Shown: in pieces, positions 8,744 to 17,700 of the stretch
Numbering within the stretch: the first letter of the stretch is position 1
Layout of the letters: every line of letters begins with the position of its first letter
Assembly (NCBI GenBank): GCA_016793635.1
Contig: JAEUMD010000024.1
Coordinates: 1-64,000 of the forward strand
Direction of reading: 5' to 3'
Source: Hyphomicrobiaceae bacterium
GTDB taxonomy: Bacteria; Pseudomonadota; Alphaproteobacteria; Rhizobiales; Hyphomicrobiaceae
DNA: 64,000 nucleotides
Notes under the pieces: generated by a model
The model's database searches: none
Seen by the model: the letters and a program-made list of their open reading frames with translations, nothing else
Told to the model about the DNA's origin: nothing
Made by a program: the position numbers and the translations under genes

Positions 8744-9652
8744 GTGGGGTCAACGCCAGCCAGTCAGGTGTCACACGTGGTCAAGAGCATTTCCTGGAAG
8801 TATCTTCGGCTCGCTCTAACGATAATGGTCGTCGCCGCGGCACTCGCAGCGCCGACGTTTGCGCAAGAGAAGTTGCGCTTCGCGGTCGGGCCGTTCCAGC
8901 CGTCGCCGAGTGATACCCGCAAGGCCTATGAGCCGTTTTTCAAGCACATTGCCGAGCAGCTTGGCCGTCCCTACGAGCTGGTCGTCACCAACGACTGGGC
9001 AGGTATCTCGATTGCCTTGACGAATGGGCAGGCCGATGTCGCTTGGATGGGGCCATGGGGCTACATGCTCGCGCATCACCAGGGCGGCGCCGAAGCCATC
9101 GCGACGGTGAAATACGATGGCCGCCCGTTCTATCACGCGATCATCCTGTCGCGTCCGGGGCTGTCGGTCGCCAGGTGGCCTGATGATGCAAAGGGCCTGA
9201 AACTCTCTCTGGCCGACGTCGGCTCGACCTCGGGGTGGCTGATACCGACGCACTATTTCATGATGCAGGGCATCGACCCGAAGACGTACTTCCAATACCG
9301 CGACGGCGCTTCCCATGCGGCGAACGTCACGGCGGTCGCTACCGGGCAAGTCGATCTCGCATCCGACTACGATCGCAATTTCAACGCCATGGTGGAGAAG
9401 GGCATCGTCAAGCGCGAAGACGTGAACATTGCATGGACGTCCGATCCGCTGCCCAACGATCCGCTGGTGGTGCGCAAGGGCTTCGATGCCGATCTGACCG
9501 CGAAACTGCGCCAGGTGCTTCTTTCGATCTCCGAAGAGCAGGCGAAGTCACTGATGCCCAACCACTACACCGGCTGGATCGCGGCCGATCACGCGAGCTA
9601 CAAGCTGATAGAGGATGCCGGCATAGCGGTTGGCAAGATCAAGAAGCCCTGA
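8744..9652 (+). CDS. phnD: Phosphonate-type ABC transporter substrate-binding protein
   Basis: A periplasmic solute-binding protein of the PhnD family. After a signal peptide (cleavage near PTFAQ) come the typical LRFAVGPFQPS opening, DWAGISIALTNGQADVAWMGPWGY, a VGSTSGWLIPTHYF hinge loop (the phosphonate-anchoring helix start in PhnD proteins) and VATGQVDLASDYDRNF. It should capture a phosphonate, phosphite or related ligand for the permease encoded 44 bases downstream. The start is uncertain: GTG at 8744 gives 302 residues, but GTG at 8768 or 8777 would give a more normal-length signal peptide. There are no C-P lyase genes in the window, so the actual ligand is unresolved. Confidence 0.85.
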   Translation: MGSTPASQVSHVVKSISWKYLRLALTIMVVAAALAAPTFAQEKLRFAVGPFQPSPSDTRKAYEPFFKHIAEQLGRPYELVVTNDWAGISIALTNGQADVAWMGPWGYMLAHHQGGAEAIATVKYDGRPFYHAIILSRPGLSVARWPDDAKGLKLSLADVGSTSGWLIPTHYFMMQGIDPKTYFQYRDGASHAANVTAVATGQVDLASDYDRNFNAMVEKGIVKREDVNIAWTSDPLPNDPLVVRKGFDADLTAKLRQVLLSISEEQAKSLMPNHYTGWIAADHASYKLIEDAGIAVGKIKKP

Positions 9653-9695
9653 TGCGCCGGTCGAACGGACGCGCCTCGCGTAGCGGGAGATCCCC

Positions 9696-10508
9696 ATGAG
9701 CGTACCGCAGACGAGTGCACTCGACAGCATCGCCATGAGGCCGCGCCCATTGTTGGCGCGGCTCCGTTTCGCCGCGCTGCTGCTCGCCGGCGCCGCGCTC
9801 TATGCTGTTTCCCTCAACGTCGCCGACGTGAGCCCGGCACGGCTCCTCGAGGGCCTGCCACGTCTCGCGGGCTGGGCAGCGAAGGCGTGGCCACCGGACT
9901 TCAGCGAGATCTCCGTGCTGACGTATCGCGCCGCCGAGACGATGGCGATGGCGACCGTCGGTGTTTCCTTCGGAGCAGTGATTGCGTTGCCGCTCTGCTT
10001 GCTAGGAGCGCGCAACACGGCGCCCTCGTTCTGGCTGTATCATCCGGCGCGGTTTCTTTTGGACATGCTGCGGGGCATCGATTCCTTCGTATTCGCGCTG
10101 ATCTTCGTCGCGGCGGTCGGACTTGGTCCCTTCGCCGGTGTGCTTGGTATCGCGCTGCACTCGGCGGGCTCCATCGCCAAGCTCTGGGCGGAGGCCATCG
10201 AGACGGCGGAGCCGGGCCCGCTCGAGGCGGCGGCGATGACGGGCGCGAGCCGGCTGAAGGTCGTGCTTTATGCCTTGCTGCCGGATGTCCTGCCCGCGTT
10301 CACCTCGATCCTGCTCTACATGTGGGAATTCAACATTCGGGCATCGACGGTGCTCGGCATCGTCGGTGCCGGCGGCATCGGCCAGGAGCTCAAGAACAGC
10401 ATCGACCTGCTGCAATTCGATCGGGTGCTGGCGATTCTGCTCATCATTCTCGCCATGGTGACGACCATCGACAAGCTCAGCGCCTGGCTGCGCCGGAGGC
10501 TCTCATGA
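9696..10508 (+). CDS. phnE: Phosphonate-type ABC transporter permease
   Basis: A 270-residue inner-membrane permease with about six hydrophobic helices and the EAA-type loop for contact with the ATPase (EAIETAEPGPLEAAAMTGAS). The MWEFNIRASTVLGIVGAGGIG segment near the C-terminus is characteristic of PhnE proteins. One permease gene is present, so the transporter presumably uses a PhnE homodimer. The start ATG at 9696 follows a GGGAGA-type ribosome binding site. The stop overlaps the ATG of the ATPase gene (ATGA), indicating translational coupling. Confidence 0.88.
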   Translation: MSVPQTSALDSIAMRPRPLLARLRFAALLLAGAALYAVSLNVADVSPARLLEGLPRLAGWAAKAWPPDFSEISVLTYRAAETMAMATVGVSFGAVIALPLCLLGARNTAPSFWLYHPARFLLDMLRGIDSFVFALIFVAAVGLGPFAGVLGIALHSAGSIAKLWAEAIETAEPGPLEAAAMTGASRLKVVLYALLPDVLPAFTSILLYMWEFNIRASTVLGIVGAGGIGQELKNSIDLLQFDRVLAILLIILAMVTTIDKLSAWLRRRLS

Positions 10509-11239
10509 GCCAGGGGCTGCGCACGGTCGCGCTTTCGAAAAGCTACGGTCACGTTTCGGCTCTCCGTGGGGTTTCGCTCGCCGTATCGCCAGGTGAGCTC
10601 GTCGTGGTGCTGGGGCCGAGTGGTTCGGGCAAGTCGACGCTGTTTCGCTGCATCACGCGCCTGACAGAGCCGGACGGGGGCGAGGTCTACGTCGGTGACA
10701 GGGCGGTCCATGGGCTCGAGGGACCGGCGCTCGCCGAGGTGAGGCGCGAAATTGGTGTCGTCTTTCAGCAGTTCAACCTGGTGCGCCGGAGGACAGCGCT
10801 CGAAAACGTGCTCGCCGGTCGGCTCGGTTCGGCGCCGCTGTGGCGGGTCGCGGCAGGGCGGTTCAGTCGGGCGGATTTGGCGCGAGCGGCGGCAGCCCTG
10901 CGCTCGGTCGGTCTCGAACGGCAGGCGCACCAGCGGGCCGACACGCTCTCCGGCGGCCAGCAACAGCGCGTCGCCATCGCGCGAGCGCTCGCTCAAGAGA
11001 GTCGGGTGCTTCTGGCCGATGAACCAGTGGCCAGCCTCGATCCCGATTCGGCGACCGCCGTCCTCGAGCTGATGCGCGGGCTCACCCGATCCGCCGGTCT
11101 CGCCGTGCTGTGCACGCTGCACCAGCCGCACCTCGCCGAGCGGTTTGCCGATCGCGTGCTGAGGATGGAGGAGGGGCGCCTCCTCGGAGATGCCGGGCGC
11201 CGGCCGGCCGCGAGTCAGGCTGTCGAACGGGCCTTGTGA
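10505..11239 (+). CDS. phnC: Phosphonate-type ABC transporter ATP-binding protein
   Basis: A 244-residue ABC ATPase. It has Walker A GPSGSGKST (37-45), a Q-loop in VVFQQFNLV, the signature LSGGQQQR, Walker B VLLADEP and the switch His in CTLHQP. The VRRRTALENVLAGRLG stretch after the Q-loop is typical of PhnC. It powers import through the permease it overlaps by four bases. The gene order D-E-C differs from the enterobacterial C-D-E order. No phosphonate-degrading gene follows; a 274-base non-coding stretch separates it from sdhC. Confidence 0.88.
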   Translation: MSQGLRTVALSKSYGHVSALRGVSLAVSPGELVVVLGPSGSGKSTLFRCITRLTEPDGGEVYVGDRAVHGLEGPALAEVRREIGVVFQQFNLVRRRTALENVLAGRLGSAPLWRVAAGRFSRADLARAAAALRSVGLERQAHQRADTLSGGQQQRVAIARALAQESRVLLADEPVASLDPDSATAVLELMRGLTRSAGLAVLCTLHQPHLAERFADRVLRMEEGRLLGDAGRRPAASQAVERAL

Positions 11240-11513
11240 CCGATCCGTCGCTCTCGGGCCGGGGCGATGGCTCGGCGCCTGCCCGCTGGCATGGCAGCCC
11301 CGCTTTGCGTGCGCTGCCCGATCACGGCATTCCAGGTGGTCCGAGATGACGAGCGCAAATCATTGATCTAGCGAAAGGAAGGGCCCGAAGGTTTCGTCGA
11401 GTCCGAGGCTGGGCACGGTCGCCCCGCAGCATGCCAAATTATGTCGTTCGACGAATTGCCGCGGTGCAATGCGCGCGCTACAAGCGGGGTGCACCTTCGT
11501 CGAGGAACCATCA

Positions 11514-11957
11514 ATGGCCGAAGCCAAATCGACACGCGGGGCCCGTATCGAGCGCCCGCTTTCACCGCATTTGCAGATCTATTCGCCGCTCATCAACATG
11601 ACGATGTCGATCCTGCATCGCATCACCGGCGCGGCGCTCTATTTCGGCTCCCTCTTGCTGGCGTGGTGGCTGGTCGCCGCGGCCTCGGGGCCCGGATACT
11701 TCGCCTTCGTCAACGACATCATGGGCTCGCTGCTCGGACGCCTCGTCCTGCTCGGCTTCACTTGGGCGCTCATTAACCACGCGCTGGGCGGCATCCGCCA
11801 CTTCATCTGGGATACCGGCCGCGGCTTCGATCTCAAGACCATCGATCTGCTGTCGTGGGGAACCGCGTTGCTCGGTATCGCGACCACCCTCGCGATCTGG
11901 GCCTTCACCGGCCAGCTCGGCATCCTCGTCGCGAAAGCGACAGCCCTCTTCCATTGA
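11514..11957 (+). CDS. sdhC: Succinate dehydrogenase cytochrome b556 subunit
   Basis: A 147-residue membrane subunit of complex II with three hydrophobic helices. The family motifs RPLSPHLQIY and SILHRITGAAL are present (the Ser and Arg help form the quinone site), as is HALGGIRHFIWD with the axial haem-ligand His. With SdhD it anchors the flavoprotein and iron-sulfur subunits and carries electrons from succinate to ubiquinone. The ATG at 11514 follows GAGGAACC; an upstream in-frame start at 11469 lacks support. It is the first gene of sdhC-sdhD-sdhA. Confidence 0.93.
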   Translation: MAEAKSTRGARIERPLSPHLQIYSPLINMTMSILHRITGAALYFGSLLLAWWLVAAASGPGYFAFVNDIMGSLLGRLVLLGFTWALINHALGGIRHFIWDTGRGFDLKTIDLLSWGTALLGIATTLAIWAFTGQLGILVAKATALFH

Positions 11958-11973
11958 ATGGTGGCGTGATCCC

Positions 11974-12369
11974 ATGACGACGGAAAACAAGAGAATGCGC
12001 ACGCCGCTGAAGAAGGCCAGATACCTCGGCTCCGCCAAGGAAGGCGCCGACCACTTCTGGAAGCAGCGCGTCACGGCCGTTGCGAACCTCGTTCTTACCG
12101 GATTTCTGGTCTGGCTCGTGGTGTCGCTGATCGGCGCCGACTACGCCACTGTGAAGGCGACGATCGGTCGCCCGCTCGTGGCGCTGCCCCTCATCCTGCT
12201 CGCCGTATCGGCCGCCATCCACATGCGCCTCGGCATGCAGGTCATCATCGAGGACTACGTCCACGGTGAGGGTAAGAAGATTGTCTATCTGATGCTGAAC
12301 ACCTTCTTCGCCATCCTCGTCGGCGCGTCGATCGTGTTCGCGGTACTCAAGCTGAGCTTTGGAGCATAA
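11974..12369 (+). CDS. sdhD: Succinate dehydrogenase hydrophobic membrane anchor subunit
   Basis: A 131-residue subunit with three membrane helices. The haem ligand and quinone-site region is visible in [15 protein letters not shown], matching alphaproteobacterial SdhD. The gene starts 16 bases after sdhC and ends five bases before sdhA, so the three are co-transcribed. Confidence 0.93.
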   Translation: MTTENKRMRTPLKKARYLGSAKEGADHFWKQRVTAVANLVLTGFLVWLVVSLIGADYATVKATIGRPLVALPLILLAVSAAIHMRLGMQVIIEDYVHGEGKKIVYLMLNTFFAILVGASIVFAVLKLSFGA

Positions 12370-12374
12370 GCGCG

Positions 12375-14213
12375 ATGGCGAAGACCTCGAACGGTTCCTC
12401 GGCGGGCCCGGCCATCAACGGCAGAGCATATCCTGTCCAGCATCACACGTATGACGTCGTTGTCGTCGGTGCCGGTGGCGCCGGATTGCGTGCCACGCTC
12501 GGCTGCGCGGAAGCTGGTCTCAAGACGGCGTGCGTCACGAAGGTGTTTCCGACACGGTCGCACACGGTTGCCGCGCAGGGCGGCGTCGCGGCGTCGCTCG
12601 GCAACATGGGGCCGGACAATTGGCGCTGGCATATGTACGACACGGTCAAAGGGTCCGACTGGCTCGGCGACCAGGACGCCATCGAATATCTCTGCCGTCA
12701 CGCGCCCGACGCGGTTTATGAGCTCGAGCACTACGGCGTGCCGTTCTCGCGCACCGAGGACGGCAAGATCTACCAGCGTCCGTTCGGCGGCATGACGACG
12801 GAGTTCGGCGAAGGCCCGCCCGCGCAGCGCACCTGCGCCGCGGCCGACCGCACCGGCCACGCCATGCTGCACACGCTCTACGGCCAGTCGCTGCGCCACT
12901 CGGCCGAGTTCTTCATCGAGTATTTCGCCATCGACCTGATGATGGACCAGGACGGCGCCTGCCGCGGTGTCGTCGCCATCAGCCTGGACGACGGCTCGAT
13001 CCACGCCTTCCGCGCCAAGCGCACCATTCTGGCGACGGGCGGTTACGGCCGCGCCTACTTCTCGTGCACGTCGGCGCACACCTGCACCGGCGACGGCAAT
13101 GCCATGGTGCTCCGCGCCGGTCTGCCGCTGCAGGACATGGAGTTCGTGCAGTTCCACCCGACCGGCATCTACGGCGCGGGCGTGCTCATCACGGAAGGTG
13201 CACGCGGCGAGGGCGGCTACCTCACCAACTCGAAGGGCGAGCGCTTCATGGAGCGTTACGCGCCGCACGCCAAGGATCTCGCCTCGCGTGACGTTGTCTC
13301 GCGTTCGATGACGGTCGAGATCCGCGAGGGTCGTGGCGTCGGCTCCGAGGCCGACCACATCCACCTCCACCTCGATCACCTCGATCCGAAGATCCTCGCT
13401 GAGCGCCTGCCAGGCATCACCGAGAGCGCGAAGATCTTTGCCGGCGTCGATCTGCGCCGCCAGCCGATCCCCGTCATCCCGACGGTTCACTACAACATGG
13501 GCGGCATCCCGACGAACTATCACGGCGAGGTGCTGACGCTCCGCAATGGCGATCCCGACACCGTGGTTCCGGGCCTGATGGCCATCGGCGAGGCCGCGTG
13601 CGTGTCGGTGCATGGCGCCAACCGTCTCGGCTCGAACTCGCTGATCGATCTTGTCGTGTTCGGCCGCGCGGCTGGTCTGCGTTGCGCCGAGGTGATCGAA
13701 TCGCGCGAGCGACAAGCGGAGCTTCCGGCGGAATCCGTCGAGCTCGCGCTGTCGCGGCTCGATCGGTTCCGCTATGCCAACGGCGAGAAGTCGACCGCCG
13801 AACTGCGCCTCAGAATGCAGAAGGTCATGCAGACCAACTGCGCGGTTTTCCGCGATGGTCCGGTGCTGCAGGAAGGCGTGCAGAAGATCAACCAGATCTG
13901 GGCCGATTCCGACGCGATCCGCGTCAGCGATCGCTCGCTGATTTGGAACTCGGACCTCATCGAGGCGCTCGAGTACGACAACCTCATCGTGCAGGCGGCC
14001 GTCACGGTCACCGGCGCGGAAGCGCGCAAGGAGAGCCGCGGCGCTCACGCTCGCGAGGACTTCCCCAAGCGCGACGACGTCAATTGGATGAAGCACACGC
14101 TCGCCTTCGTCGACGGCGAGAAGAAGGCCGTTCGTTTGGACGAGCGCCCGGTGCACAATTACACGCTGACGAACGAGATGAAGTACATCGAGCCGAAAGC
14201 CCGCGTGTACTGA
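12375..14213 (+). CDS. sdhA: Succinate dehydrogenase flavoprotein subunit
   Basis: A 612-residue flavoprotein that oxidises succinate to fumarate in the TCA cycle. The dinucleotide-binding GAGGAGL is at 32-38. The covalent FAD ligand is His63 in [10 protein letters not shown], and the catalytic region includes HPTGIYGAG and the REGRG segment. The C-terminal fumarate-reductase-type domain ends in [17 protein letters not shown]. Length and motifs are normal. It is the last gene of the operon and is followed by a strong terminator. The partner iron-sulfur subunit gene is not here but at 56468-57247 on the other strand. Confidence 0.96.
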   Translation: MAKTSNGSSAGPAINGRAYPVQHHTYDVVVVGAGGAGLRATLGCAEAGLKTACVTKVFPTRSHTVAAQGGVAASLGNMGPDNWRWHMYDTVKGSDWLGDQDAIEYLCRHAPDAVYELEHYGVPFSRTEDGKIYQRPFGGMTTEFGEGPPAQRTCAAADRTGHAMLHTLYGQSLRHSAEFFIEYFAIDLMMDQDGACRGVVAISLDDGSIHAFRAKRTILATGGYGRAYFSCTSAHTCTGDGNAMVLRAGLPLQDMEFVQFHPTGIYGAGVLITEGARGEGGYLTNSKGERFMERYAPHAKDLASRDVVSRSMTVEIREGRGVGSEADHIHLHLDHLDPKILAERLPGITESAKIFAGVDLRRQPIPVIPTVHYNMGGIPTNYHGEVLTLRNGDPDTVVPGLMAIGEAACVSVHGANRLGSNSLIDLVVFGRAAGLRCAEVIESRERQAELPAESVELALSRLDRFRYANGEKSTAELRLRMQKVMQTNCAVFRDGPVLQEGVQKINQIWADSDAIRVSDRSLIWNSDLIEALEYDNLIVQAAVTVTGAEARKESRGAHAREDFPKRDDVNWMKHTLAFVDGEKKAVRLDERPVHNYTLTNEMKYIEPKARVY

Positions 14214-14236
14214 TCTGGCGTAGAGCGAACTCCAGG

Positions 14237-14266
14237 GGTCCGGCCGGTGGAACCGCTGGCCGGACC
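14237..14266 (+). terminator. Intrinsic terminator of sdhCDA
   Basis: A 9-bp perfect stem (14237-14245 with 14258-14266), with a second small stem possible in the loop, is followed by TTTGCGTTTT. It lies 24 bases after the sdhA stop, so it explains why no sdhB follows in this transcript. Confidence 0.8.
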
Positions 14267-14351
14267 TTTGCGTTTTGAGCGGGCGTCGCGATGCGAGGGC
14301 GATGCAAAAAAGTCCATTTTCCCTTTTGCGCACTCGCGATAGACTCATACG

Positions 14352-15530
14352 ATGATCAACGCCCCGGCACAGCCCTTTGCAGGTGCACCCTCGCGTTCGT
14401 CGAAGGCGAGACCAAGCATCTCGAGCAAGGTACGCCGCGTCGGCGCGATGCTCGCCGGTTGCCTTGCCGTCGTCACCGCCGCAGTTACTCTCTCGGCCTG
14501 CAGGACCGAGCAAAAGGCCGTGGTCGCACTTCCCGCGCTCGGCGCTATTCTCGTAGAGACCACCGTTTCGGGCATATCATCCGGTGCGTACATGGCCGGA
14601 CAGTTCCAACTCGCACATGGCGATATCGTCGTCGGTGCCGGTATCATTGCCGGCGGTCCGTTCGGCTGTGCGGAAAGTCTCTACGCCGACCTGATGCCGG
14701 GCCCCGCCACCGCACTCGTCAACGCGACAAAGGCGATTAACGGCTGCATGCTGAACGCCATGCAGTTGTGGGGCGTGCCCAACCCGCCAATGCTCGCCCG
14801 AAAGGCCGCGGCGCTTGCAGCCGGAGGCGAAATCGCGCCTTTGATGAGCGTGGTGCAGGACCGCGTTTATCTTTTCACCGGCCGTTCCGATCGCACCGTG
14901 ATGCCTGCGATCGTGTATGCGGCGGCGGAATTCTATCGACGTCTCGGTGTTCCCGAACAGCAGGTAAAACTGGTCGCCACGCTTGACGCCGGCCATGCCT
15001 TCGTCACCGAAAGCGAGGGGCAGGCGTGTGACGTCACGGGCAAGCCCTACATCGTCGATTGCGACTACGATCAAGCCGGCGACATGCTCAATTTCATCCT
15101 CGGTCCACTACAACGCCCGGCGCCGGCCGTCACGGGCGCACTGATGGACTTCGACCAGCGCCCCTTCACCGGTGATCTCGCCCATCATGGAATGGCCGAT
15201 TTCGGAGCGGTTTACCTACCGAAGGCGTGCGCAGGACCGAGCAGCGATCCGGCAAACCGTTGTCGCGTGCACATCGCGTTTCACGGCTGCGGGCAGAACC
15301 GCGAGCTGGTCGGGGATGCGTTCATCCGTAGCACCGGATTCGGGCGCTGGGCCGATACGAACCGGCTCATCGTGCTTTTTCCGCAGACCACGACCAGTCC
15401 GTTCAATCCGCAAGCGTGCTGGGACTGGTGGGGCTATACGGGTCGCGACTACCTGACCCGGTCGGCGCCGCAAACCACCGCGGTGAGACGCATGCTCGAT
15501 CGCCTGTCATCGGTCGACCGGCCGTCTTGA
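14352..15530 (+). CDS. Polyhydroxybutyrate depolymerase, predicted lipoprotein
   Basis: A 392-residue alpha/beta hydrolase of the short-chain PHA depolymerase type (type 2 catalytic domain). The nucleophile is probably Ser76 in GISSG, close to the N-terminus of the mature chain as in this circularly arranged group. The later conserved segments DAGHAFVTESEG, HIAFHGCGQN and WDWWGYTG contain the Asp/His and disulfide-forming Cys residues expected. A hydrophobic segment ends in LSAC (Cys50), a good lipobox, so the enzyme may be anchored to a membrane on the periplasmic side instead of being secreted. It would hydrolyse poly(3-hydroxybutyrate) to oligomers. It is monocistronic, starting after the sdh terminator. 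Confidence 0.85.
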   Translation: MINAPAQPFAGAPSRSSKARPSISSKVRRVGAMLAGCLAVVTAAVTLSACRTEQKAVVALPALGAILVETTVSGISSGAYMAGQFQLAHGDIVVGAGIIAGGPFGCAESLYADLMPGPATALVNATKAINGCMLNAMQLWGVPNPPMLARKAAALAAGGEIAPLMSVVQDRVYLFTGRSDRTVMPAIVYAAAEFYRRLGVPEQQVKLVATLDAGHAFVTESEGQACDVTGKPYIVDCDYDQAGDMLNFILGPLQRPAPAVTGALMDFDQRPFTGDLAHHGMADFGAVYLPKACAGPSSDPANRCRVHIAFHGCGQNRELVGDAFIRSTGFGRWADTNRLIVLFPQTTTSPFNPQACWDWWGYTGRDYLTRSAPQTTAVRRMLDRLSSVDRPS

Positions 15531-15665
15531 GGTCGACGGGCATGCGGATGGCGTTTTCCCCCATGCGCCCAGCGAAGTGGACGGGGCGCCTTCAATCCTG
15601 TAGCTGGGACGACAGGGACGCGCGCTGGCGCTGATCGCGCGCCGCGATACACCGGGGGGTGATCC

Positions 15666-16685
15666 GTGAGTTCTTGCGAGAACACGCTTAGTCCGGCTGC
15701 TGGCTCGCCGCGATGGAATTGGCGCGGCGGTCGCTTCACCGACGCGGCAATGGGTTTGACGGCAATCGCCGCCATCCTCGTGTCGAGCGCCGTCGATCTG
15801 ATGCCGATGAGCGATGCGCCCAACACTCCGGCGGGTGCGGCCACGGGCACCGCAATTCACGGCGCGCGCAGCGAGCAGCAGCGGTTCCTCGATCGAGAAA
15901 AGGTTGCGAGTTTCTACCTCGCCCAGCCCTGGTATCACCGCAGCGATACCAAGATGCAGCGCAACGACGGAACCGATCTCACGCTGAAGAACATGGGTTG
16001 GGATGGCGATATGCTGATGCCGCCCATCGACGGCGGCGTGCGCTACATCGATTGGTTCGGGCCTGCGGGCTTCATGATCGATTTCCTGCACAACAAGGCA
16101 GTGGCGCGACTCGGCAAGGGTGCGCACGGCCGCAGGATATCGAACCCCGTGATCGAAACGGTGGATGCGGAGGGCACGCTGAAGGGTGCGCCCGCTCCGG
16201 CCAAGCTGAAACTCACCGACTTGTTCGATCGCTTCGAGTTCACCCACGGCCAGAACATGCTGCTGTTCGGCGGCGCGCTGCGATTCTCGGGTCTGTCGTC
16301 GCGGGTCAGGCCATACGTCGCCCTCGGCGGCGGCGTCGCGGTGCCACACGTCGAGGTCTGGTTCAAAGGAGAGAAACTCGAAAACCGCACCAACGAGTAT
16401 CAGTACGTCGGCCCCGCCGCGAGCGCGATGGCGGGGCTCGAGCTGCGCGTCGGCCGCATCTCCTACTATCTCGAGTACAAGCTCTCGTGGGCCTCGATCT
16501 CGGGCCTTTTGACGGGTGACGAGAGTTGGAAGAACTTCAATCTGCCGGGCGATCTTCTGCGCCAGTTCCGGCGGTGGTGGAGCGGCGACACGGCAGCTTA
16601 TGGAAGCTTCTCGACGACGCTGACCGCGCATCAGGTCGTGATCGGTGGCGGCTGGCGCCTCACACCCACGCCCGCCGCGCCATGA
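15666..16685 (+). CDS. Predicted outer-membrane beta-barrel protein
   Basis: A 339-residue protein of unknown function. A hydrophobic N-terminal segment (about residues 28-46) could be a signal anchor or signal peptide. The second half alternates in the manner of outer-membrane strands: MLLFGGALRFSGL, VRPYVALGGGVAVPHVEVWF, SAMAGLELRVGRISYYLEYKLSW and HQVVIGGGWRL. Aromatic residues are spaced along predicted strands and Gly-rich turns between them. The PYVALGGGV pattern is common in OmpA/OmpW-like 8-strand barrels. The start codon is probably GTG at 15666. I cannot name a substrate or partner; gene neighbours give no clear clue. Confidence 0.65.
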   Translation: MSSCENTLSPAAGSPRWNWRGGRFTDAAMGLTAIAAILVSSAVDLMPMSDAPNTPAGAATGTAIHGARSEQQRFLDREKVASFYLAQPWYHRSDTKMQRNDGTDLTLKNMGWDGDMLMPPIDGGVRYIDWFGPAGFMIDFLHNKAVARLGKGAHGRRISNPVIETVDAEGTLKGAPAPAKLKLTDLFDRFEFTHGQNMLLFGGALRFSGLSSRVRPYVALGGGVAVPHVEVWFKGEKLENRTNEYQYVGPAASAMAGLELRVGRISYYLEYKLSWASISGLLTGDESWKNFNLPGDLLRQFRRWWSGDTAAYGSFSTTLTAHQVVIGGGWRLTPTPAAP

Positions 16686-16858
16686 GGCGCGGCTATCAGT
16701 TGGTGATGTAAGGTCTGCGCGCCCCTGCATCGCGGTCAGCTGTAAGACATCCTCTCCGTGACATCCACGCTGGATGCGCCTCGACCTCAAGGACGAGTGC
16801 TTCCCTGCCTCGCTTTGCCCAGAGCGATGGCCCGCCGCCCCTTCATCACCTGCGCCGT

Positions 16859-17266
16859 TCAACCGGCGATCAGTCGGAAGGCCCAATAGCATCCGATCGC
16901 CATTTGTATCGCAAAAGCTGAAAACCGAAGCGTTACGGCGTGCGGTGAAATCGAGATCAGATGGATCGCCGATTGAACCACCCTTGCACCAAGAAAGATG
17001 TGCGCCAGAGGGTCGGTCACATGGCTGCGGTTCGAAATGATGGCGATCACCATCAGGCCGCCGAAAATCGGAAGGCCTTCGATACAATTCGCATGGGCTC
17101 GGGCCAAGCGCTGCATGAACGGCGATAGGTTGGCGTTGTCGGGCACGAAGCCATTGGGAGCAACCTTCCTGGTCATCACGAGCCATGTTCTCACGGCCTC
17201 CATGAGAACCAGCAGCGCAAGTGACCAGACGACGAAACCGGTGAGAGCTGTGGTGGTTGGCGACAT
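16859..17266 (-). CDS. MAPEG family membrane protein
   Basis: A 135-residue, four-helix membrane protein. The segment RLARAHANCIEGLPIFGGLMVIA matches the MAPEG signature (Arg/His-Asn-x-x-Glu), and the end WAFRLI is also typical. Eukaryotic MAPEG members act in eicosanoid and glutathione metabolism; bacterial members are mostly uncharacterised glutathione-transferase-like membrane proteins. It stands alone on the minus strand between the barrel protein and the exopolysaccharide locus. Confidence 0.82.
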   Translation of the reverse strand: MSPTTTALTGFVVWSLALLVLMEAVRTWLVMTRKVAPNGFVPDNANLSPFMQRLARAHANCIEGLPIFGGLMVIAIISNRSHVTDPLAHIFLGARVVQSAIHLISISPHAVTLRFSAFAIQMAIGCYWAFRLIAG

Positions 17267-17700
17267 GGGAGCGGGCTCCTTAGCAAGAGTCTCTATCCAG
17301 GCTCACGCGCGAGAGTAACTGGTGCAGCCGGCGCTTTCACAGCCCAAGACTGAATTTTCGGATTGGATCGTTCCCGTCATTGGTCCGCGACCGAGTGAGG
17401 CCGAGCAGCAGCGGGAAGGCGCCTGACACGCGTTCCAGGGTGGCAATTCAGACCATAGGAACTGGTGGTGACAGCGGTTCCGCGCGGCACCACTCAGGAA
17501 GCGTGACAAGCGGTCAGGTCGAACAAACGAGCCGGCACGCGCGGTCCTCCGGCCCTCCCTTTTTGTTGGTTAATGGTAAACGGAGCGGATCGTTGACGAC
17601 ACATCATCCCTAATCAAGTCTTAACAGCGAGATCTGTTCGGACATGATGCGGCGCACCGATCGGCGTCATACTTAGCCCATTGTTTTCAGGAGTTTGGGA
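17267..17700. promoter_or_regulatory. Upstream region of the exopolysaccharide locus
   Basis: A 434-base gap with no credible gene. It holds a TTGGTTAATGGTAAAC element at 17566-17581, which read on the other strand is two tandem TTtACCA/TTAACCA units, then a second TTAA-bearing segment (TAATCAAGTCTTAACAG, 17611-17627). CAGGAG, just before 17701, is the ribosome binding site of the epimerase gene. Such TTAACC elements resemble CtrA half-sites and other alphaproteobacterial regulatory sites; the regulator is not determined from sequence alone. Confidence 0.5.

Noticed and set aside
12285-14513. A 742-codon minus-strand open frame
   Set aside because: It is the antisense shadow of sdhA and neighbours; GC-rich third positions keep it open. 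Its Arg/His/Val-rich product has no domain.
15507-17186. A 559-codon minus-strand frame
   Set aside because: It is antisense to the barrel-protein gene and overlaps the MAPEG gene, and shows no motif.
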